Below are positions 33,359 to 47,729 of a stretch of 64,000 bases of DNA, one piece after another. The stretch comes from Scilla litardierei. Its lineage: Eukaryota; Streptophyta; Magnoliopsida; Asparagales; Asparagaceae. The stretch is taken from NCBI GenBank assembly GCA_030789695.1, contig CM061142.1, forward strand, positions 46,007,987 to 46,071,986. The letters are read 5' to 3'. The position numbers were made by a program, and so were the translations under genes. The notes beneath the pieces are model-generated. The model saw only the letters and a program-made list of their open reading frames with translations. It did not search any database and was not told the DNA's origin. How positions within the stretch are numbered: the first letter of the stretch is position 1; the number at the start of each line of letters is the position of its first letter.

Positions 33359-34710
33359 GTAGAGAGATGATGCCCTCGAGGCTATTTATCTCTGTGTGAA
33401 TAGCACAAACGCCTTGTTCGAAATAACAGTAAGCTGTTTGGTAATGATTTATCTAAGTTATTTTATAACGTAGTAAACATTGGATATTAACTTAGGTAAA
33501 GTTTTGAGACTTTATGTAAGGTCAAACATTTAACGAGATGTGTATCTCCATACTGGAGAAATGTTTGACCGTCTGTAGCATAAGTCAAAAAAGGTTCATG
33601 GTCGTAGATGTTTCGAGACAAGGATATCAAAACATCGGATAGACCATTGTGTCTTAGTTTTCACCGTTTAGCGGTGGCGATGATCTCATGATCGTTTGAC
33701 TTGGCAAAGTCGAAGACGAGACATATGTGCTCATTAGAGAATGAGTTCACTGAGCGATCCACAAAGAGCTATCATATGGTTATATTGACCAATCTATCAA
33801 TGATAACTCTTACTGATGATAGGCAAGTTGGTCTTTTGACTTGAGGTCATTTTATGAACCTGTGCGTGAATGGTGCCACTTAGATCACTGACCTAGCTTC
33901 GAGGTTAGGCCTGTCGAAAGGTCTTTGATCGGGTGTCACTTGAAGCGTACGAGGAGAGTAATGACCAAGAGAGAATTCGTCTCTCCCGGTCAATGGGAGT
34001 TAGTGTCGTTGAGCTAGTTCGGTCTTTAGTAAAATCTCTGATCAGAGTATGTTGGAAGAAGTCCAACATTAGTTGACTAAAAATCGATAGAAACTAACAT
34101 GAGTCAAGTTATTGGGGTTGACAATTTGACCGTACACTAGACGTGATCTACACGACATAGTTTAGACGAAGAGACTAAAACTACAGAATTCATCACAGAC
34201 ACAGTCAGGGTGGTCCCGACAATACTCATGTCGATGAGTCAACCACATAATTATGATTCTGAAGTAGGGACGACAACCACTGCTCGTGGTCACTGCCGTA
34301 TAGGGCTTCGAGCCTAACCTGTTGTAAGGGTCAGGCTGTATGGTCTCACATAGAGTGCGACCTTCGTCTAGTAATAGGTAGAAACAATTAGGGAGAATAA
34401 GCAATTGATGCAAGGGATAAAATATTGCAAAAGATATTTGCAATTATCTCCTGCATTCGGGATAAATGATCCTGAGTGCAAGTGGGAGATGTTGGGGGAT
34501 ATGCCCCCAGATCATTTGTATTTGATGCAAATGAAAATTTAAGCTTAGATAGGGACTATTTTGCATTTGATGTAAACCGGATTAAAGATGTCGTAAATAT
34601 TTTGAGACAATATTTAATATAATAAATGCATGGAAAAGGTTACCTAGATGACGGGATCGTCCCGCTCTAAACGCATGCTCAAACCACGTCAAACCTCATG
34701 GAAAAGGTTA
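33359..34710 (+). mobile_element. Retroelement-like segment trapped in the satellite (block 1)
   Basis: It interrupts a monomer at CCACCT, and ACCT is repeated at both junctions. It contains CAAGTGGGAGA followed by TGTTGGGGGATATGCC (34488), a typical polypurine tract plus LTR start, on the plus strand. No coding domain is recognised. Near its end CATGGAAAAGGTTACCT occurs twice. The same segment recurs in blocks 2, 3 and 4 (from about 36701, 40046 and 43391), so it was inserted once and then amplified with the satellite. Confidence 0.7.
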
Positions 34711-36702
34711 CCTCTACGGCCTTAATCCTCTCTATTGACAGGGTATCATGTTTGTCAGGCGGGAACTGATATAATGGATCTGGTGCAAGGCACAAGCGGT
34801 GTGTAAACTACATGGAACGTAAATGCCTAAGATGTGCCCTTTATTTCCAGCCTTACGTGGCTTGGCATCTGATCTTTGACATCGGGCTCCACCTCTACGG
34901 CAGTAATCATCTCTATTGACAGGAATCATGTTTATCAGGCGGGAACTGATATAATGGAGCCAGTGCAAGGCACAAGCGGTGTGTAAACCACTTCGAACGT
35001 AAATGCCCATGATGTGCCCTTTCTTTCCAGCCTTACTTGACTTGGCACCCGTTCTTTGACATCGGGCTCCACATCTACGGCCGTAATCCTCTCTATTGAC
35101 AGTGTATCATGTTTATCAGGCGGGAACTGATATAATGGAGCCGGTGCAACGCACAAGCAGTGTGTAACCCACATGGAATGTAAATGCACTTACGGTGCCC
35201 TTTCTTTCCAGCCTTACGTGGCTTGGCACCCGATCTTTTACATCGGGCTCTACCTTTACGGCAGTAATCCTCTCTATTGACAGGGATTCATGTTTATCAA
35301 GCGGGAATTGATATAATGGAGCCGATGCAAGGCACAAGCAGAGTGTAAACCACTTGGAACGTAAATGCCCATGATGTGTCCTTTCTTTCCAGCCTTACGT
35401 GGCTTGGCACCTGATCTTTGACATCGGGCTCCACCTCTACAGCCATAATCCTCTCTATTGATAGGGAATCATGTTTACCAGGTGGGAACTGATATAATGG
35501 AGCCGATGCAAGGTACAAGTGGTGTGTAACCCACATGGAAATATACCCATGTGGTGCCCTTTCTTTTCAGCCTTACGTGGCTTGGCACCCGATCTTTTAC
35601 ATCGGGCTCCACATTTACGGCCATAATCCTCTCTATTGACAGGGAATCATGTTTATCAGGCAGATACTGATATAATGGAGCCGGTGCAAGGCACAAGCTG
35701 GGTGTAAACCACATGGAACGTAAATTCCCATGCGGTGCCCTTTCTTTCCAGCCTTACGTGGCTTGCCACCCGATCTTTTACATCGGGGTCCACCTTGACG
35801 GCAGTAATTCTCTCTATTGACAGAGATTCATGTTTATAAGGCGGGAACTGATATAATGGAGCCGGTGCAAGGCACAAGCGGTGTGTAACCCACTTGGAAT
35901 ATAAATGCCCATGATGTGCCCTTTCTTTCCAGCCTTACATGGCTTGGCACCCGTTCTTTGACATCGGGCTCCACCTCTACGGCCGTAATCCTCTCTATTG
36001 ACAGGGAATCATGTTTATCAGGCACGAACTGATATAATGGAGACGGTGCAAGGCACAATCGGTGTGTAACCCACATGGAATGTAAATGCCCATGCGGTGC
36101 CCTTTCTTTCAAGCCTTACGTGGCTTGGCACCTGATCTTTTACATCGGGCTCCACCTCTGCGGGCGTAATCCTCTCTATTGACAGGGTATCATGTTTATC
36201 AGGCGGGAACTGATATAATGGAGCCAGTGCAATACACACACAGTGTGTAAACCACATGAAATGTAAATGCCGATGATGTACCCGTTCTTTCCAGCCTTAC
36301 GTGGCTTGGCACATGATCTATTACATCGGGGTCCACCTTGACGGCAGTAATTCTCTCTATTGACAAGGATTCATGTTTATCAGGCGGAAACTGATATAAT
36401 GGAGCCGGTGCAAGGCACAAGCGGTTTGTAAACCACTTGGAACGAAATGCCCATGATGTGCCCTTTCTTTCCAACCTTACATGGCTTGGCACCCGTTCTT
36501 TGACATCAGGCTCCACCTCTACGGCCGTAATCCTCTCTATTGACAGGGTATCACGTTTATCAGGAGAAAACTGATATAATGGAGCCGGTGCAAGGCACAA
36601 GCGGTGTGTGACCCACATGGAACGTAAATGCCCATGTGGTGCCCTTTCTTTCCAGCCTTACATAGCTTGGCACCCGATCTTTTATATCGGGCTCCACCTT
36701 GT
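33361..36702. repeat. Higher-order repeat block 1
   Basis: A non-satellite segment of about 1.35 kb is followed by eleven monomers (anchors about 34729 to 36536). Confidence 0.9.
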
Positions 36703-39700
36703 AGAGAGATGATGCCCTCGAGGCTATTTATCTCTGTGTGAATAGCACAAACGTCTTGTTCGAAATAACAGTAAGCTGTTTGGTAATGATTTATCTAAGT
36801 TATTTTATAACGTAGTAAACATTGGATATTAACTTAAGTAAAGTTTTGAGACTTTATGTAAGGTCAAACATTTAACGAGATGTGTATCTCGATCATGGAG
36901 AAATGTTTGACCGTCTGTAGCATAAGTCAAAAAAGGTTCATGGTCGTAGATGTTTCGAGACAAGGATATCAAAACATCGGATAGACCATTGTGTCTTAGT
37001 CTTCACCGTTTAGCGGTGGCGATGATCTCATGATTGTTTGACATGGCGAAGTCGAAGACGAGACACAGGTGCTCAATAGAGAATGAGTTCACTGAGCGAT
37101 CCACAAAGAGCTATCATATGGTTATATTGACCAATCTGTCAATGATAACTCTTAGTGATGATAGGCAAGTTGGTCTTTTGACTTGAGGTCATTTTATGAA
37201 CCTGTGCGTGAACGGTGCCACTTAGATCACTGACCTAGCTTCGAGGCTAGGCCTGTCGAAAGGTCTTTGATCGGGTGTCACTTGAACGTACTAGGAGAGT
37301 AATGACCAAGAGAGAATTCGTCTCTCCCGGTCAATGGGAGTTAGTGTCGTTGAGCTAGTTCGGTCTTTAGTAAAATCTCTGATCAGAGTATGTTGGAAGA
37401 AGTCCAACATTAGTTGACTAAAAATCGATAGAAACTAACATGAGTCAAGTTATTGGGGTTGACAATTTGACCGTACACTAGACGTGATCTACACGACATA
37501 GTTTAGACGAAGAGACTAAAACTACAGAATTCATCACAGACACAGTCAGGGTGGTCCCGACAATACTCATGTCGATGAGTCAACCACATAATTATGATTC
37601 TGAAGTAGGGACGACAACCACTGCTCGTGGTCACTGCCGTATAGGGCTTCGAGCCTAACCTGTTGTAAGGGTCAGGCTGTATGGTGTCACATAGAGTGCG
37701 ACCTTCGTCTAGTAATAGGTAGAAACAATTAGGGAGAATAAGCAATTGATGCAAGGGATAAAATATTGCAAAAGATGTTTGCAATTATCTCCTGCATTCG
37801 AGATAAATGATCCTGAGTGCAAGTGGGAGATGTTGGGGGATATGCCCTCAGATCATTTGTATTTGATGCAAATGAAAATTTAAGCTTAGATAGGGACTAT
37901 TTTGCATTTGATGTAAACCGGATTAAAGGTGTCGTAAATAGTTTACGATAATATTTAATATAATAAATGCATGGAAAAGGTTACCTAGATGACGGGATCG
38001 TCCCGCTCTAAACGCATGCTCAAACCACGTCAAACCTCATGGAAAAGGTTACCTCTACGGCCGTAATCCTCTCTATTGACAGGGTATCATGTTTGTCAGG
38101 CGGGAACTGGTATAATGGATCTGGTGCAAGGCACAAGCGGTGTGTAAACTACATGGAACGTAAATGCCCATGATGTGCCCTTTATTTCCAGCCTTACGTG
38201 GCTTGGCATCCGATCTTTGACATCGGGCTCCACCTCTACGGCAGTAATCATCTCTATTGACATGAATCATGTTTATCAGGCGGGAACTGATATAATGGAG
38301 CCAGTGCAAGGAACAAACGGTGTGTAAACCACTTCGAACATAAATGCCCATGACGTGCCCTCTCTTTCCAGCCTTACGTGACTTGGCACCAGTTCTTTGA
38401 CATCGGGCTGCACTTCTATGGCCGTAATCCTCTCTATTGACAGGGTATCATGTTTATCAGGCGGGAACTGATATAATGGAGCCGGTGCAATGCACAAGCA
38501 GTGTGTAACCCAAATGGAACGTAAATGCACTTACGGGGCCCTTTCTTTCCAGCCTTACGTGGCTTGGCACCCGATCTTTTACATCAGGCTCTACCTTTAC
38601 AGCAGTAATCCTCTATATTGACAGGGATTCATGTTTATCAAGCGGGAACTGATATAATGGAGCCGATGCAAGGGACAAGCAGAGTGTAAACCACTTGGAA
38701 CGTAAATGCCCATGATGTGTCCTTTCTTTCCAGCCTTATGTGGCATGGCACCTGATCTTTGACATCGGGCTCCACCTCTCCAGCCATAATCCTCTCTATT
38801 GATAGGGAATCATGTTTACCAGGTGGGAACTGATATAATGGATCCGATGCAAGGTACAAGCGGTGTGTAACCCACATGGAACGTAAATACCCATGTGGTG
38901 CCCTTTCTTTTCAGCCTTACGTGGCTTGGCACCGGATCTTTTACATCGGGCTCCACATTTACGGCCATAATCCTCTCTATTGACATGGAATCATGTTTAT
39001 CAGGCGGGAACTGATATAATGGAGCCGGTGCAAGGCACAAGCGGGGTGTAAACCACATGGAACGTAAATTCCCATGCGGTGCCCTTTCTTTCCAGCCTTA
39101 CGTGGCTTGCCACCCGATCTTTTACATCGGGGTCCACCTTGACGGCAGTAATTCTCTCTATTGACAGAGATTCATGTTTATAAGGCGGGAACTGATATAA
39201 TGGAGCCGGTGCAAGGCACAAGCGGTGTGTAACCCACTTGGAACATAAATGCCCATGATGTGCCCTTTCTTTCCAGCCTTACGTGGCTTGGCACCCGTTC
39301 TTTGACATCGGGCTCCACCTCTACGGCCGTAATCCTCTCTATTGACAGGGAATCATGTTTATCAGGCACGAACTGATATAATGGAGACGGTGCAAGGCAC
39401 AATCGGTGTGTAACCCACATGGAATGTAAATGCCCATGCGGTGCCCTTTCTTTCAAGCCTTACATGGCTTGGCACCCGATCTTTTACATCGGGATCCACC
39501 TCTGCGGGCGTAATCCTCTCTATTGACAGGGTATCATGTTTATCAGGCAGGAACTGATATAATGGAGCAGGTGTAAGACACACGCAGTGTGTAAACCACA
39601 TGAAATGTAAATACCGATGATGTACCCGTTCTTTCCAGCCTTACGTGGCTTGGCACATGATCTATTACATCGGGGTCCACCTTGACGGCAGTAATTCTCT

Positions 39701-40047
39701 CTATTGACAAGGATTCATGTTTATCAGGCAGAAACTGATATAATGGAGCCGGTGCAAGGCACAAGCGGTTTGTAAACCACTTGGAACGTAAATGCCCATG
39801 ATGTGCCCTTTCTTTCCAGCCATACATGGCTTGGCACCCGTTCTTTGACATCAGGCTCCACCTCTACGGCCGTAATCCTCTCTATTGACAGGGTATCACG
39901 TTTATCAGACGAGAACTGATATAATGGAGCTGGTGCAAGGCACAAGCGGTGTGTGACCTACATGGAATGTAAATGCCCATGTGGTGCCCTTTCTTTCCAG
40001 CCTTACATAGCTTGGCACCCGATCTTTTATATCGGGCTCCACCTTGT
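36703..40047. repeat. Higher-order repeat block 2
   Basis: It has the same order as block 1, with scattered substitutions: trapped segment to about 38050, then eleven monomers. Confidence 0.9.
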
Positions 40048-43000
40048 AGAGAGATGATGCCCTCGAGGCTATTTATCTCTGTGTGAATAGCACAAACGTC
40101 TTGTTCGAAATAACAGTAAGCTGTTTGGTAATGATTTACCTAAGTTATTTTATAACGTAGTAAACATTGGATATTAACTTAGGTAAAGTTTTAAGACTTT
40201 AGGTATGGTCAAACATTTAACGAGATGCGTATCTCGATCATGGAGAATTGTTTGACCGTCTGTAGCATAAGTCAAAAAAGGTTCATGGTCGTAGATGTTT
40301 CGAGACAAGGATATCAAAACATCGGATAGACCATTGTGTCTTAGTCTTCACCGTTTAGCGGTGGCGATGATCTCATGATCGTTTGACTTGGCGAAGTCGA
40401 AGACGAGACACATGTGCTCATTAGAGAATGAGTTCACTGAGCGATCCACAAAGAGCTATCATATGGTTATATTGACCAATCTGTCAATGATAACTCTTAG
40501 TGATGATAGGCAAGTTGGTCTTTTGACTTGAGGTCATTTTATGAACCTGTGCGTGAACGGTGCCATTTAGATCACTGACCTAGCTTCGAGGCTAGGCCTG
40601 TCGAAAGGTCTTTGATCGGGTGTCACTTGAACGTACTAGGAGAGTAATGACCAAGAGAGAATTCGTCTCTCCCGGTCAATGGGAGTTAGTGTCGTTGAGC
40701 TAGTTCGGTCTTTAGTAAAATCTCTGATCAGAGTATGTTGGAAGAAGTCCAACATTAGTTGACTAAAAATCGATAGAAACTAACATGAGTCAAGTTTTTG
40801 GGGTTGACAATTTGACCGTACACTAGACGTGATCTACACGACATAGTTTAGACGAAGAGACTAAAACTGCAGAATTCATCACAGACACAGTCAGGGTGGT
40901 CCCGACAATACTCATGTTGATGAGTCAACCCCATAATTATGATTCTGAAGCAGGGACGACAACCACTACTCATGGTCACTGCCGTATAGGGCTTCGAGCC
41001 TAACCTGTTATAAGGGTCAGGCTGTATGGTCTCACATAGAGTGCGACCTTCGTCTAGTAATAGGTAGAAACAATTAGGGAGAATAAGCATTTGATGCAAA
41101 GTATAAAATATTGCAAAAGATGTTTGCAATTATCTCCTGCATTCGGGATAAATGATCCTGAGTGCAAGTGGGAGATGTTGGGGGATGTGCCCTCAGATCA
41201 TTTGTATTTGATGCAAATGAAAATTTAAGCTTAGATATGGACTATTTTGCATTTGATGTAAACCGGATTAAAGGTGTCGTAAATAGTTTACAACAATATT
41301 TAATATAATAAATGCATGGAAAAGGTTACCTAGATGACGGGATCGTCCCGCTCTAAACGCATGCTCAAACCACGTCAAACCTCATGGAAAAGGTTACCTC
41401 TACGGCCGTAATCCTCTCTACTGACAGGGTATCATGTTTGTCAGGCGGGAACTGATATAATGGATCTGGTGCAACGCACAAGCGGTGTGTAAACTACATG
41501 GAACGTAAATGCCCATGATGTGCCCTTTATTTCCAGCCTTACGTGGCTTGGCATCCGATCTTTGACATCGGGCTCCACCTCTACGGCAGTAATCATCTCT
41601 ATTGACAGGAATCATGTTTATTAGGCAGGAACTGATATAATGGTGCCAGTGCAAGGCACAAGCGGTGTGTAAACCACTTCGAACGTAAATGCCCATGATG
41701 TGCCCTTTCTTTCCAGCCTTACTTGACTTGGCACCCGTTCTTTGACATCGGGCTCCACATCTACGGCCGTAATCCTCTCTATTGACAGTGTATCATGTTT
41801 ATCAGGCGGGAACTGATATAATGGAGCCGGTGCAACGCACAAGCAGTGTGTAACCCACATGGAATGTAAATGCACTTACGGTGCCCTTTCTTTCCAGCCT
41901 TACGTGGCTTGGCACCCGATCTTTTACATCGGGCTCTACCTTTACGGCAGTAATCCTCTCTATTGACAGGGATTCATGTTTATTAAGCGGGAACTGATAT
42001 AATGGAGCCGATGCAAGGGACAAGCAGAGTGTAAACCACTTGGAACTTAAATGCCCATGATGTGTCCTTTCTTTCCAGCCTTACGTGGCTTGGCACCTGA
42101 TCTTTGACATCGGGCTCCACCTCTACAGCCATAATCTTCTCTATTGATAAGGAATCATGTTTACCAGGTGGGAACTGATATAATGGAGTCGATGCAAGGT
42201 ACAAGCGGTGTGTAACCCACATGGAACGTAAATACCCATGTGGTGCCCTTTCTTTTCAGCCTTACGTGGCTTGGCACCCGATCTTTTACATCGGGCTCCA
42301 CATTTACGGCCATAATCCTCTCTATTGACCGTGAATCATGTTTATCAGGCGGGAACAGATATAATGGAGCCGGTGCAAGGCACAAGCGGGGTGTAAACCA
42401 CATGGAACGTAAATTCCCATGCGGTGCCCTTTCTTTCCAGCCTTACGTGGCTTGCCACCCGATCTTTTACATCGGGGTCCACCTTGACGGCAGTAATTCT
42501 CTCTATTGACAGGGATTCATGTTTATAAGGCGGGAACTGATATAATGGAGCCGGTGCAAGGCACAAGCGGTGTGTAAACCACTTGGAACATAAATGCCCA
42601 TGATGTGCCCTTTCTTTCCAGCCTTACGTGGCTTGGCACCTGTTCTTTGACATCGGGCTCCACCTCTACGGCCGTAATCCTCTCTATTGACAGGGAATCA
42701 TGTTTATCAGGCACGAACTGATATAATGGAGACGGTGCAAGGCACAATCGGTGTGTAACCCACAAGGAATGTAAATTCCCATGCGGTGCCCTTTCTTTCA
42801 AGCCTTACATGGCTTGGCACCCGATCTTTTACATCGGGCTCCACCTCTGCGGGCGTAATCCTCTCTATTGACAGGGTATCATGTTTATCAGGCGGGAACT
42901 GATATAATGGAGCCGGTGCAAGACACACGCAGTGTGTAAACCACATGAAATGTAAATGCCGATGATGTACCCGTTCTTTCCAGCCTTACGTGGCTTGGCA

Positions 43001-43392
43001 CATGAGCTATTACATCGGGGTCCACCTTGACGGCAGTAATTCTCTCTATTGACAATGATTCATGTTTATCAGGCGGAAACTGATATAATGGAGCCGGTGC
43101 AAGGCACAATCGGTTTGTAAACCACTTGGAATGTAAATGCCCATGATGTGCCCTTTCTTTCCAGCCATACATGGCTTGGCACCCGTTCTTTAACATCAGG
43201 CTCCACCTCTACGGCCGTAATCCTCTCTATTGACAGGGTATCACGTTTATCAGGCGAGAACTGATATAATGGAGCCTGTGCAAGGCACAAGCGGTGTGTG
43301 ACCCACATGGAACGTAAATGCCCATGTGGTGCCCTTTCTTTCCAGCCTTACATAGCTTGGCACCCGATCTTATATATCGGGCTCCACCTTGT
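40048..43392. repeat. Higher-order repeat block 3
   Basis: It has the same order as block 2, with identical period 3345: trapped segment to about 41395, then eleven monomers. Confidence 0.9.
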
Positions 43393-46300
43393 AGAGAGAA
43401 GATGCCCTCGAGGCTATTTATCTCTGTGTGAATAGCACAAACGGCTTGTTCGAAATAACAGTAAGCTGTTTGGTAATGATTTATCTAAGTTATTTTATAA
43501 CGTAGTAAACATTGGATATTAACTTAGGTAAAGTTTTGAGACTTTATGTAAGGTCAAACATTTAACGAGATGCGTATCTCGATCATGGAGAAATGTTTGA
43601 CCGTCTGTAGAATAAGTCAAAAAAGGTTCATGGTCGTAGATGCTTCGAAACAAGGATATCAAAACATCGGATAGACCATTGTGTCTTAGTCTTCACCGTT
43701 TAGCGGTGGCGATGATCTCATGATCGTTTGACTTGGCAAAGTCGAAGACGAGACACATGTGCCCATTAGAGAATGAGTTCACTGAGCGATCCACAAAGAG
43801 CTATCATATGGTTATATTGACCAATCTGTCAATGATAACTCTTAGTGATGATAGGCAAGTTGGTCTTTTGACTTGAGGTCATTTTATGAACCTGTACGTG
43901 AACGGTGCCACTTAGATCACTGACCTAGCTTCGAGGCTAGGCCTGTCGAAAGGTCTTTGATCGGGTGTCACTTGAAGCGTACGAGGAGAGTAATGACCAA
44001 GAGAGAATTCGTCTCTCCCGGTCAATGGGAGTTAGTGTCGTTGAGCTAGTTTGGTCTTTAGTAAAATCTCTGATCAGAGTATGTTGGAAGAAGTCCAACA
44101 TTAGTTGACTAAAAATCGATAGAAACTAACATGAGTCAAGTTTTTGGGGTTGACAATTTGACCGTACACTAGACGTGATTTACACGACATAGTTTAGACG
44201 AAGAGACTAAAACTGCAGAATTCATCATAGACACAGTCAGGGTGGTCCCGACAATACTCATGTCGATGAGTCAACCACATAATTATGATTCTGAAGCAGG
44301 GACGACAACCACTGCTCGTGGTCACTGCCGTATAGGGCTTTGAGCCTAACCTGTTGTAAGGGTCAGGTTGTATGGTCTCACATAGAGTGCGACCTTCGTC
44401 TAGTAATAGGTAGAAACAATTAGGGAGAATAAGTAATTGATGCAAGGGATAAAATATTGCAAAAGATGTTTGCAATTATCTCCTGCAATCGGGATAAATG
44501 ATCCTGAGTGCAAGTGGGAGATGTTGGGGGATATGCCCTTAGATCATTTGTATTTGATGCAAATGAAAATTTAAGCTTAGATAGGGACTATTTTGCATTT
44601 GATGTAAACCGGATTAAAGGTGTCGTAAATAGTTTACGACAATATTTATTATAATAAATGCATGGAAAAGGTTACCTAGATGACGGGATCGTCCCGCTCT
44701 AAACGCATGCTCAAACCACGTCAAACCTCATGGAAAAGGTTACCTCTACAGCCGTAATCCTCTCTATTGACAGGGTATCATGTTTGTCAGGCGGGAACTG
44801 ATATAATGGATCTGGTGCAAGGCACAAGCGGTGTGTAAACTACATGGAACGTAAATGCCCATGATGTGCCCTTTATTTCCTGCCTTACGTGGCTTGGCAT
44901 CTGATCTTTGACATCGGGCTCCACCTCTACGGCAGTAATCATCTCTATTGACAGGAATCATGTTTATCAGGCGGGAACTGATATAATGGAGCCAGTGCAA
45001 GGCACAAGCGGTGTGTAAACCACTTCGAACGTAAATGCCCATGATGTGCCCTTTCTTTCCAGCCTTACGTGACTTGGCACCCGTTCTTTGACATCGGGCT
45101 CTACATCTACGGCCGTAATCCTCTCTATTGACAGGGTATCATGTTTATCAGGCGGGAACTGATATAATGGAGTCGGTGCAACGGACAAGCAGTGTGTAAC
45201 CCACATGGAACGTAAATGCACTTACGGTGCCCTTTCTTTCCAGCCTTACGTGGCTTGGCACCCGATCTTTTACATCGGGCTCTACCTTTACGGCAGTAAT
45301 CCTCTCTATTGACAGGGATTCATGTTTATCAAGCAGGAACAGATATAATGGAGTCAAAGCAGGGCACAAGCAGAGTGTAAACCACTTGGAACGTAAATGC
45401 CCATGATGTGTTCTTTCTTTCCAGCCTTACGTGGCTTGGCACCTGATCTTTGACATCGGGCTCCACCTCTCCAGCCATAATCCTCTCTATTGATAGGGAA
45501 TCATGTTTACCAGGTGGGAACTGATATAATGGAGCCGATGCAAGGTACAAGCGGTGTGTAACCCACATGGAACGTAAATACCCATGTGGTGCCCTTTCTT
45601 TTCAGCCTTACGTGGCTTGGCACCCGATCTTTTACATTGGGCTCCACATTTACGGCCATAATCCTCTCTATTGACAGTGAATCATGTTTATCAGGCGGGA
45701 ACTGATATAATGGAGCCGGTGCAAGGCACAAGCGGGGTGTAAACCACATGGAACGTAAATTCCCATGCGGTGCCCTTTCTTTCCAGCCTTACGTGGCTTG
45801 CCACCCGATCTTTTACATCGGGGTCCACCTTGACGGCAGTAATTCTCTCTATTGACAGGGATTCATGTTTATAAGGCGGGAACTGATATAATGGAGCCGG
45901 TGCAAGGCACAAGCGGTGTGTAAACCACTTGGAACATAAATGCCCATGATGTGCCCTTTCTTTCCAGCCTTATTTGGCTTGGCACCCGTTCTTTGACATC
46001 GGGCTCCACCTCTACGGCCGTAATCCTCTCTATTGACAGGGAATCATGTTTATCAGGCACGAACTGATATAATGGAGACGGTGCATGGCACAATCGGTGT
46101 GTAACCCACATGGAATGTAAATGCCCATGCGGTGCCCTTTCTTTCAAGCCTTACGTGGCTTGGCACCCGATCTTTTACATCGGGCTCCACCTCTGTGGGC
46201 GTAATCCTCTCTATTGACAGGGTATCATGTTTATCAGGTGGGAACAGATATAATGGTGCCGGTGCAAGGCACAAGCAGTGTGTAACCCACATGGAACATA

Positions 46301-47553
46301 AATGCCCATACGGTGCCATTTCTTTCCAGCCTTACGTGGCTTGGCACCCGATCTTTTACATCGGGGTCCACCTTGACGGCAGTAATTCTCTCTATTGACA
46401 GGGATTCATGTTTATCAGGCGGGAACTGATATAATGGAGCCGGTGCCAGGCACAAGCGGGGTGTAAACCACATGGAACGTAAATGCCCATGCGGTGCCCT
46501 TTCTTTCCAGCCTTACGTGGCTTGCCACCCGATCTTTTACATCGGGGTCCACCTTGACGGTAATAATTCTCTCTATTGACAGGGATTCATGTTTATAAGG
46601 CGGGAACTGATATAATGGAGCCGGTGCAAGGCACAAGCGGTGTGTAAACCTCTTGGAACATAAATGCCCATGATGTGCCCTTTCTTTCCAGCCTTACGTG
46701 GCTTGGCACCCGTTCTTTGACATCGGGCTCCACCTCTACGGCCGTAATCCTCTCTATTGACAGGGAATCATGTTTATCAGGCATGAACTGATATAATGGA
46801 GACGGTGCAAGGCATAATCGGTGTGTAACCCACATGGAATGTAAATGCCCATGCGGTGCCCTTTCTTTCAAGCCTTACGTGGCTTGGCACCCGATCTTTT
46901 ACATCGGGCTCCACCTCTATGGGCGTAATCCTCTCTATAGACAGGGTATCATATTTATCAGGGGGAACTGATATAATGGAGCCGGTGCAAGGCACAAGCA
47001 GTGTGTAACCCACATGGAACATAAATGCCCATACGGTGCCATTTCTTTCCAGCCTTACGTGGCTTGGCACCCGATCTTTTACATCGGGGTCCACCTTGAC
47101 GGCAGTAATTCTCTCTATTGACAGGGATTCATGTTTATCAGGCGGGAACTGATATAATGGAGCCGGTGCCAGGCACAAGCGGTGTGTAAACCACATGGAA
47201 CGTAAATGCCCATGATGTGCCCTTTCTTTCCAGCCTTACGTGGCTTGGCACTCGTTCTTTGACATTGGGCTCCACCTCTACAGGCGTAATCCTCTCTATT
47301 GACAGGGTATCATGTTTATCAAGTGAAAACTGATATAATGGAGCCGGTGCAAGGCACAAGTGGTGTGTAACCCACATGGAACGTAAATGCCCATGCGGTG
47401 CCCTTTCTTTCTAGCCTTACGTGGTTTGTCACTAGATCTTTTACATCATGGTCCACCTTGACGGCAGTAATTCTCTCTATTGACATGGATTCATGTTTAT
47501 CAGGAGGGAACTGATATAATAGATCCGGTGCAAGGCACAAGCTATGTGTAAAC
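43393..47553. repeat. Higher-order repeat block 4, extended
   Basis: The trapped segment extends to about 44740, then about sixteen monomers instead of eleven. A four-monomer group (about 724 bp) is duplicated: 46053-46776 resembles 46777-47500. The block ends at the LTR of element D. Confidence 0.85.
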
Positions 47554-47729
47554 TGTAATGCCCTGAAAGCTACTGCACAAGTACTAAGGGGGGGTGAATA
47601 GTACTTTAAAAATAACAAGGAGTATAATTCCTAATTATCGTGCAAACTACTACCAACAAATGCGGAAGCTAAAAATGACAACAACAAATATTCAATGCTA
47701 ACAATTGAAATGATGGGTTCGGATCCACC

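Larger units (their letters stand above)
32668..47553. repeat. Satellite array, monomer about 181 bp, about 52 monomers
   Basis: Monomers are recognised by CTCTCTATTGACAGGG, GGGAACTGATATAATGGAG, CCTTTCTTTCCAGCCTTACG and CCCGATCTTTTACATCGGG. Three to four degenerate monomers precede 33360. Four higher-order blocks then begin at 33361, 36703, 40048 and 43393 (spacing 3342, 3345, 3345). Monomer n of one block is closer to monomer n of the next block than to its neighbours. The first monomer (32668) is truncated and the last is cut by element D at 47553. Short minus-strand frames in each monomer are by-products: the 181-bp period shifts the frame each time. Confidence 0.95.

Noticed and set aside
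33361..34500. Coding region in the trapped segment of the satellite (93-codon minus-strand ORF repeated in each block)
   Set aside because: The ORF is short, has no recognised motif and lies antisense to the polypurine tract and LTR signals.
32700..47618. A family of about 50 small minus-strand proteins (type LYQFPPDKH, SIERITAV, SHVRLERKG)
   Set aside because: They are one reading frame of the 181-bp satellite monomer. The period shifts the frame each unit, and fusions occur only where a monomer is a multiple of three. There is no start, leader or codon-level conservation independent of the DNA repeat.
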